From: Streptomyces sp. CB01249
GTDB lineage: Bacteria; Actinomycetota; Actinomycetes; Streptomycetales; Streptomycetaceae
Assembly (NCBI RefSeq): GCF_001905735.1
Contig: NZ_LISW01000008.1
Span: 1 to 64,000, forward strand
DNA: 64,000 nucleotides
Reading direction: 5' to 3'
Positions within the stretch are counted from its first letter, which is position 1; each line of letters starts with the position of its first letter. Shown here piece after piece: positions 60,292 to 64,000 of the stretch. Below the pieces are notes generated by a model. The model ran no database searches. It saw only the letters and a program-made list of their open reading frames with translations, and had not been told where the DNA came from. The translations under genes and the position numbers were made by a program.

Positions 60292-61883
60292 GACTGCTGT
60301 CCTTCGGGTGGTACGGGGGTGGGGTCCTGGGTCATGTGCCGCATCAGCACTTCCTGGGTGGCGTCCGCGCGGGCGACCTCACCGGTCAGCCGCCCGGCGG
60401 CCATGGTGTACACGCGGTCGCACATGCCGAGCAGTTCGGGCAGCTCGGAGGAGATGAAGAGGACCGCCTTGCCCTCGGCGGCGAGCCGGTCGATCACGGT
60501 GTAGATCTCGAACTTGGCGCCCACGTCCACACCGCGCGTGGGCTCGTCCAGGATGAGGACGTCCGGACCGGTGAGGATCCACTTGCTGAGGACGACCTTC
60601 TGCTGGTTGCCGCCGGAGAGCCGGCCGACCGCTTCGAGGACGTTCGGCGTCTTGATGTTCATGCTCCGCCGGTACCGCTCGGCCACCTTGCGTTCCTCGT
60701 GGCCGTCCACCACCCCGCGCCGGGCGAGGGTGCCCAGCGAGGCGAGCGAGATGTTGCGGCCCACCGAGTCCCCGAGGTCGAGACCGTAGTGCTTGCGGTC
60801 CTCGGTGACGTACGCGATGCCGTGGGCGACCGCCTCGGGCACCGTACGGGTACGCACCTCGTGGCCGTCCCGGAGGACGGAGCCCCCCTCGTAATGCCCG
60901 TACGAGCGCCCGAAGACGCTCATCGCGAGCTCGGTCCGGCCCGCGCCCATGAGCCCGGCGATGCCCACGATCTCGCCGCGCCGGACCCGGAGCGAGACCC
61001 CGTCGACCACCTTGCGGCTGCGGTCGAGCGGATGGCGCACCGTCCAGTCCCGGACCTCCAGGGCGGGCCGGGCGTCGGTCTCGCCGGTGTACGGGGTGCG
61101 GTCGGGGAAGCGGCTGTCGAGGTCCCGGCCCACCATGCCGCGGATGATGCGTTCCTCGGTGGTGGCCGGGTCGTTGACGTCCAGGGTCTCGATGGACCGC
61201 CCGTCGCGCAGGATGGTGACGGAGTCGGCGATCCGGGCGATCTCGTTCAGCTTGTGCGAGATGATGATCGAGGTGATGCCCTGGTCCTTCAGCTCCCGCA
61301 TCAGCCGCAGCAGCTTCGCGCTGTCCTCGTCGTTGAGCGCGGCGGTGGGCTCGTCCAGGATCAGCAGCCGGACGTCCTTCGCCAGCGCCTTCGCGATCTC
61401 CACCAACTGCTGCTTGCCGACACCGATGTCGGCGACCCGGGTCTCCGGATGGTCGTCCAGGCCGACCCGCTTGAGCAGCGCGGACGCCCGGCGCAGCGAC
61501 TCGCGCCAGTCGATGATCCCGCGCCGGGCCGGTTCGTTGCCCAGGAAGACGTTCTCGGCGATCGACAGGTGCGGGACGAGCGCGAGTTCCTGGTGGATGA
61601 TGACGATCCCGCGCTGCTCGCTGGCGCGGATGTCCTTGAAGCGGCACGGTTCGCCGTCGAAGAGGATCTCGCCCTCGTACGAGCCGTGCGGGTGGACGCC
61701 GGAGAGCACCTTCATGAGCGTCGACTTGCCGGCACCGTTCTCCCCGCACAGGGCGTGCACCTCGCCGCGCCGCACGGACAGGGTCACCTCGGAGAGCGCC
61801 CGGACACCGGGGAACGTCTTGCCGATGGACCGCATGTCGAGGACCGGTCCGGGTGCGGAGGGGGATTCGGGCGCGGTGGTCAC
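60288..61883 (-). CDS. mmsA: Multiple-monosaccharide ABC transporter ATP-binding protein
   Basis: A 531-residue tandem ABC ATPase (GguA/MmsA type). NBD1 has GENGAGKST and LLILDEPTAALNDED, NBD2 has GLMGAGRTELAMSVFGRSYG, LSGGNQQKVVLSKWI and LILDEPTRGVDVG. GTG 61883 is used; it overlaps the stop of the binding-protein gene by four bases, and its own end overlaps mmsB by four bases, so all three are coupled. Confidence 0.93.
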   Translation of the reverse strand: MTTAPESPSAPGPVLDMRSIGKTFPGVRALSEVTLSVRRGEVHALCGENGAGKSTLMKVLSGVHPHGSYEGEILFDGEPCRFKDIRASEQRGIVIIHQELALVPHLSIAENVFLGNEPARRGIIDWRESLRRASALLKRVGLDDHPETRVADIGVGKQQLVEIAKALAKDVRLLILDEPTAALNDEDSAKLLRLMRELKDQGITSIIISHKLNEIARIADSVTILRDGRSIETLDVNDPATTEERIIRGMVGRDLDSRFPDRTPYTGETDARPALEVRDWTVRHPLDRSRKVVDGVSLRVRRGEIVGIAGLMGAGRTELAMSVFGRSYGHYEGGSVLRDGHEVRTRTVPEAVAHGIAYVTEDRKHYGLDLGDSVGRNISLASLGTLARRGVVDGHEERKVAERYRRSMNIKTPNVLEAVGRLSGGNQQKVVLSKWILTGPDVLILDEPTRGVDVGAKFEIYTVIDRLAAEGKAVLFISSELPELLGMCDRVYTMAAGRLTGEVARADATQEVLMRHMTQDPTPVPPEGQQS

Positions 61884-62989
61884 CCGAGCTCCTTCGCGTC
61901 GATGTAGCCGGAGTCGACCAGGACCTTCCGGTAGTTCGACTTGTCGACGCTGACCGGGTTCAGCAGGAAGGCGGGCACGACCTTCTTGCCGTTGTTGTAG
62001 GTGGAGTCGTCGTTGATCTTCGGCTTCTTGCCGTTCAGGACCGCGGTCACCATGTCCGCCGCGACCTGGGCCAGCGCCCGGGTGTCCTTGTAGACGGTCT
62101 GGGTCTGCCGGCCCGCGATGATCGACTTCACCGAGGCGACCTCCGCGTCCTGGCCGGTGACGACCGGGAGCGGCTTGGCCTTGCTCCCGTAGTCGTCGGA
62201 CTTCAGGGCGGACAGGATGCCGATGGAGATGCCGTCGTACGGGGAGAGCACCGCGTCGACGTGTGCGGTGGAGTACGCGGAGGTGAGCAGGTCGTCCATG
62301 CGCTTCTGGGCGGTGCCGCCGTCCCAGCGCAGCGTGGTGACCTGGTTGAGCCGGGTCTGCTTGGAGCGCACGACCAGCTGCTTCTTGTCGAAGTAGGGCT
62401 TCAGCACCTTCATGGCGCCGTTGAAGAAGTACTTGGTGTTGTTGTCGTCGTTGGACCCGGCGAACAGCTCGATGTTGAAGGGGCCCTTCTTCGCGCCGTC
62501 CTTCAGCCCCAGCTTGTCGACGATGTACGTGGCCTGGAGCTCGCCGACCTTCTCGTTGTCGAAGGAGGCGTAGTAGTCGACGTGCGGGGAGCCCAGGATG
62601 AGCCGGTCGTACGAGATCACGGGGATGTCGGCGTCGGCGGCCTGCTGGAGGACGTTGGACAGGGCCTCGCCGTTGATGGCGGCCACGACCAGGGCGTCGA
62701 CGCCCTGCGTGATCATGTTCTCGATCTGGGCGACCTGCTGGTCGGGGTCGTCCTCCCCGTACTGGAGCGTGGTCGCGAATCCGGCCTTCTTCAGGCTCGC
62801 CGTCATGTTCTTGCCGTCGGCGATCCACCTCTCGGAGGACTTGGTGGGCATGGCGATGCCGATGGTGAGGTCCTTCTTGTCCTTCCCCTCCTGGCTGCCC
62901 CCTTCACTGTTCTGTCCGCAGGCGGTGAGGAGCAGGGCGCAGCCGGTGGTCACCGCCACGAGGGCGGACGCGGCTCGGAAGTTCTTCAT
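61880..62989 (-). CDS. chvE: Multiple-monosaccharide ABC transporter substrate-binding lipoprotein
   Basis: A 369-residue lipoprotein (lipid-bearing Cys24 in LLTACGQN) of the ChvE type: DLTIGIAMPTKSSERWIADG, GVDALVVAAINGEAL, SYDRLILGSPHVDYYASFDN, VVTGQDAEVASVKSI. ChvE-like proteins bind several aldoses. The ATG at 62989 has AGG at eight bases; ATG 62995 is too close to it. It is the first gene of the operon, read from the operator-bearing promoter at 63037-63067. Confidence 0.93.
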   Translation of the reverse strand: MKNFRAASALVAVTTGCALLLTACGQNSEGGSQEGKDKKDLTIGIAMPTKSSERWIADGKNMTASLKKAGFATTLQYGEDDPDQQVAQIENMITQGVDALVVAAINGEALSNVLQQAADADIPVISYDRLILGSPHVDYYASFDNEKVGELQATYIVDKLGLKDGAKKGPFNIELFAGSNDDNNTKYFFNGAMKVLKPYFDKKQLVVRSKQTRLNQVTTLRWDGGTAQKRMDDLLTSAYSTAHVDAVLSPYDGISIGILSALKSDDYGSKAKPLPVVTGQDAEVASVKSIIAGRQTQTVYKDTRALAQVAADMVTAVLNGKKPKINDDSTYNNGKKVVPAFLLNPVSVDKSNYRKVLVDSGYIDAKELG

Positions 62990-63036
62990 GGGCATTACCT
63001 GACAATCCCGTCGTGGCGGCGGCCTTGGTGGAGCTC

Positions 63037-63067
63037 GATTGTTAGCGCTCGCATCAACCCCGTGCAA
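63037..63067 (-). promoter_or_regulatory. Promoter and LacI-type operator of the CUT2 importer operon
   Basis: On the minus strand, TTGCAC (63067-63062) and TAACAA (63044-63039) are 17 bases apart. GATTGTTAGCGCTCGCATC (63037-63055, plus strand) covers the -10 and spacer. Its core GAGCGCTAACAATC, read on the minus strand, matches the site in front of araB. Confidence 0.75.
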
Positions 63068-63226
63068 GGGGCCTCCACGTCTTTTCTTGCACCGACGTGC
63101 GGCCGTAACCGGAGGAAAGGGAGGTAATCGTGGCGCATCCCGCAGGTTCAACTCGTAGGCCGCGCTACGCGCGGAGCCGGACGGCGCCGCCGGGTCGGAC
63201 CGGAATGACAAAAGTGCACGCAACCC

Positions 63227-63257
63227 TTGCCTCCAGTGATTGTGAGCGCTAACAATC
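63227..63257 (+). promoter_or_regulatory. Promoter and LacI-type operator of araB
   Basis: TTGCCT (63227-63232) and TAACAA (63250-63255) are 17 bases apart. The near-perfect palindrome GATTGTGAGCGCTAACAATC (63238-63257, 18 of 20 bases symmetric) overlaps both. It mirrors the layout at 63037-63067, so one repressor should control both operons. Confidence 0.8.
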
Positions 63258-63306
63258 AACGGGGGCCGTCGGCGCCCCGCTCACCCCTGACGAGAGAGAC
63301 CGCATC

Positions 63307-64000
63307 GTGACGCCACACGCCTCTTCCGGCCCCGTCGAACGTCACCATCCCGACGCCTGCACGGTCGGGGTGGACTTCGGCACCCTGTCCGGGCGCGCCG
63401 TGGTGGTCAGGGTCCGCGACGGTGCCGAACTCGGCTCGGCGGTCCACGACTACCGCCACGCCGTCATCGAGGACCGCCTCCCGCTCACCGGCGTACCGCT
63501 GCCCCCCGACTGGGCGTTGCAGCACCCCGAGGACTGGCGCGACGTGCTCCGCACCGCGGTCCCGGCGGCGGTCGAGGCCGCCGGGGTCGACCCCGCCCGC
63601 GTCATCGGCATCGCCACCGACTTCACCGCCTGCACGGTCCTGCCCGCCACCGCGGAGGGCGTTCCGCTCGCCCTGCTCCCCGAGTGGGCCGACCGCCCGC
63701 ACGCCTGGCCGAAGCTGTGGAAGCACCACGCCGCACAGGAGCAGGCCGACCGCGTCAACGCCCTCGCGCACGCCCGGGGCGAGACGTGGATCAGCCGGTA
63801 CGGGGGCCGGATCTCCTCCGAGTGGCAGTTCGCCAAGGCCCTCCAGGTGCTGGAGGAGGACCCCGCGGTCTACGCCGCCTGCGCGCGCTGGATCGAGGCG
63901 GCCGACTGGATCGTCTGGCAGCTCACCGGCGCCGAATCGCGCAACACCTGCACCGCCGGCTACAAGGGCATCCACCAGGACGGTGCCTACCCCTCACCCG
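63307..64000 (+). CDS. araB: L-ribulokinase (partial, runs off the window)
   Basis: The first 231 residues of an FGGY-family ribulokinase: TVGVDFGTLSGRAVVVRV (phosphate loop), TDFTACTVLPATAEGVPL, WPKLWKHHAAQEQADRVN, WISRYGGRISSEWQFAKA and WIEAADWIVWQLTGAESRN are all typical of AraB. It phosphorylates L-ribulose in arabinose breakdown. GTG 63307 has GAGAGAGACC upstream. The 3' end, and presumably araD and araA, are outside the window. Confidence 0.93.
   Translation, partial: MTPHASSGPVERHHPDACTVGVDFGTLSGRAVVVRVRDGAELGSAVHDYRHAVIEDRLPLTGVPLPPDWALQHPEDWRDVLRTAVPAAVEAAGVDPARVIGIATDFTACTVLPATAEGVPLALLPEWADRPHAWPKLWKHHAAQEQADRVNALAHARGETWISRYGGRISSEWQFAKALQVLEEDPAVYAACARWIEAADWIVWQLTGAESRNTCTAGYKGIHQDGAYPSP

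Overview
The window is chromosomal DNA of a high-GC actinomycete, almost certainly a Streptomyces. Coding frames are saturated with G/C at third positions, GTG starts are common, nearly every real gene has long antisense shadow frames, and the first 14 kb keep a known actinobacterial gene order. I see no tRNA, rRNA, insertion sequence, prophage, integrase or CRISPR array. The right edge cuts a ribulokinase gene.

Region 1 (about 0.1-13.7 kb) is a conserved core block: CDP-alcohol phosphatidyltransferase, a nucleotidyltransferase fused to a phosphohexomutase-like domain, DUF881 / small basic protein / DUF881, a GarA-like FHA protein, an FtsR-like MerR regulator, a DUF151 nuclease, a second MerR regulator, DNA polymerase IV, a PRC-barrel protein, and glycine dehydrogenase behind a tandem glycine riboswitch. 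From memory it matches the mycobacterial pgsA2-Rv1823-1824-1825-gcvH-garA-Rv1828-Rv1829-Rv1830-gcvB block, with gcvH absent here.

Region 2 (about 13.7-36.7 kb) holds mostly unrelated one- to three-gene units: a GCS2-type ligase, a substrate-binding/VWA lipid-anchored or membrane protein, a CPBP protease, a PhzF-family enzyme, a HEAT protein followed by a MerR-HEAT regulator, and several regulator/target pairs with visible inverted-repeat operators (TetR/SnoaL, PadR, MocR/flavin oxidoreductase, LysR/EamA, TetR/MFS), plus an S9 peptidase.

Region 3 (about 36.7-64 kb) is devoted to sugar uptake and catabolism. It contains a GH42 beta-galactosidase with a CUT1 ABC importer and LacI repressor, a complete L-rhamnose locus (kinase, aldolase-dehydrogenase, isomerase, mutarotase, ABC importer, LacI repressor, three paralogous binding proteins and a Tat-exported BNR protein), and a CUT2 multiple-monosaccharide importer diverging from araB. 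Each module has its own palindromic LacI-type operators. In the rhamnose module three separate promoters carry the same TGAA-N4-TTCA box just downstream of the -10 element, and in the arabinose module two divergent promoters have identical layout. The most unusual items are the HEAT/MerR-HEAT pair, the degenerate phosphohexomutase fusion, the Tudor-like tail on Pol IV, and the rhamnose locus with tripled binding proteins and a candidate rhamnose-releasing polysaccharide enzyme.
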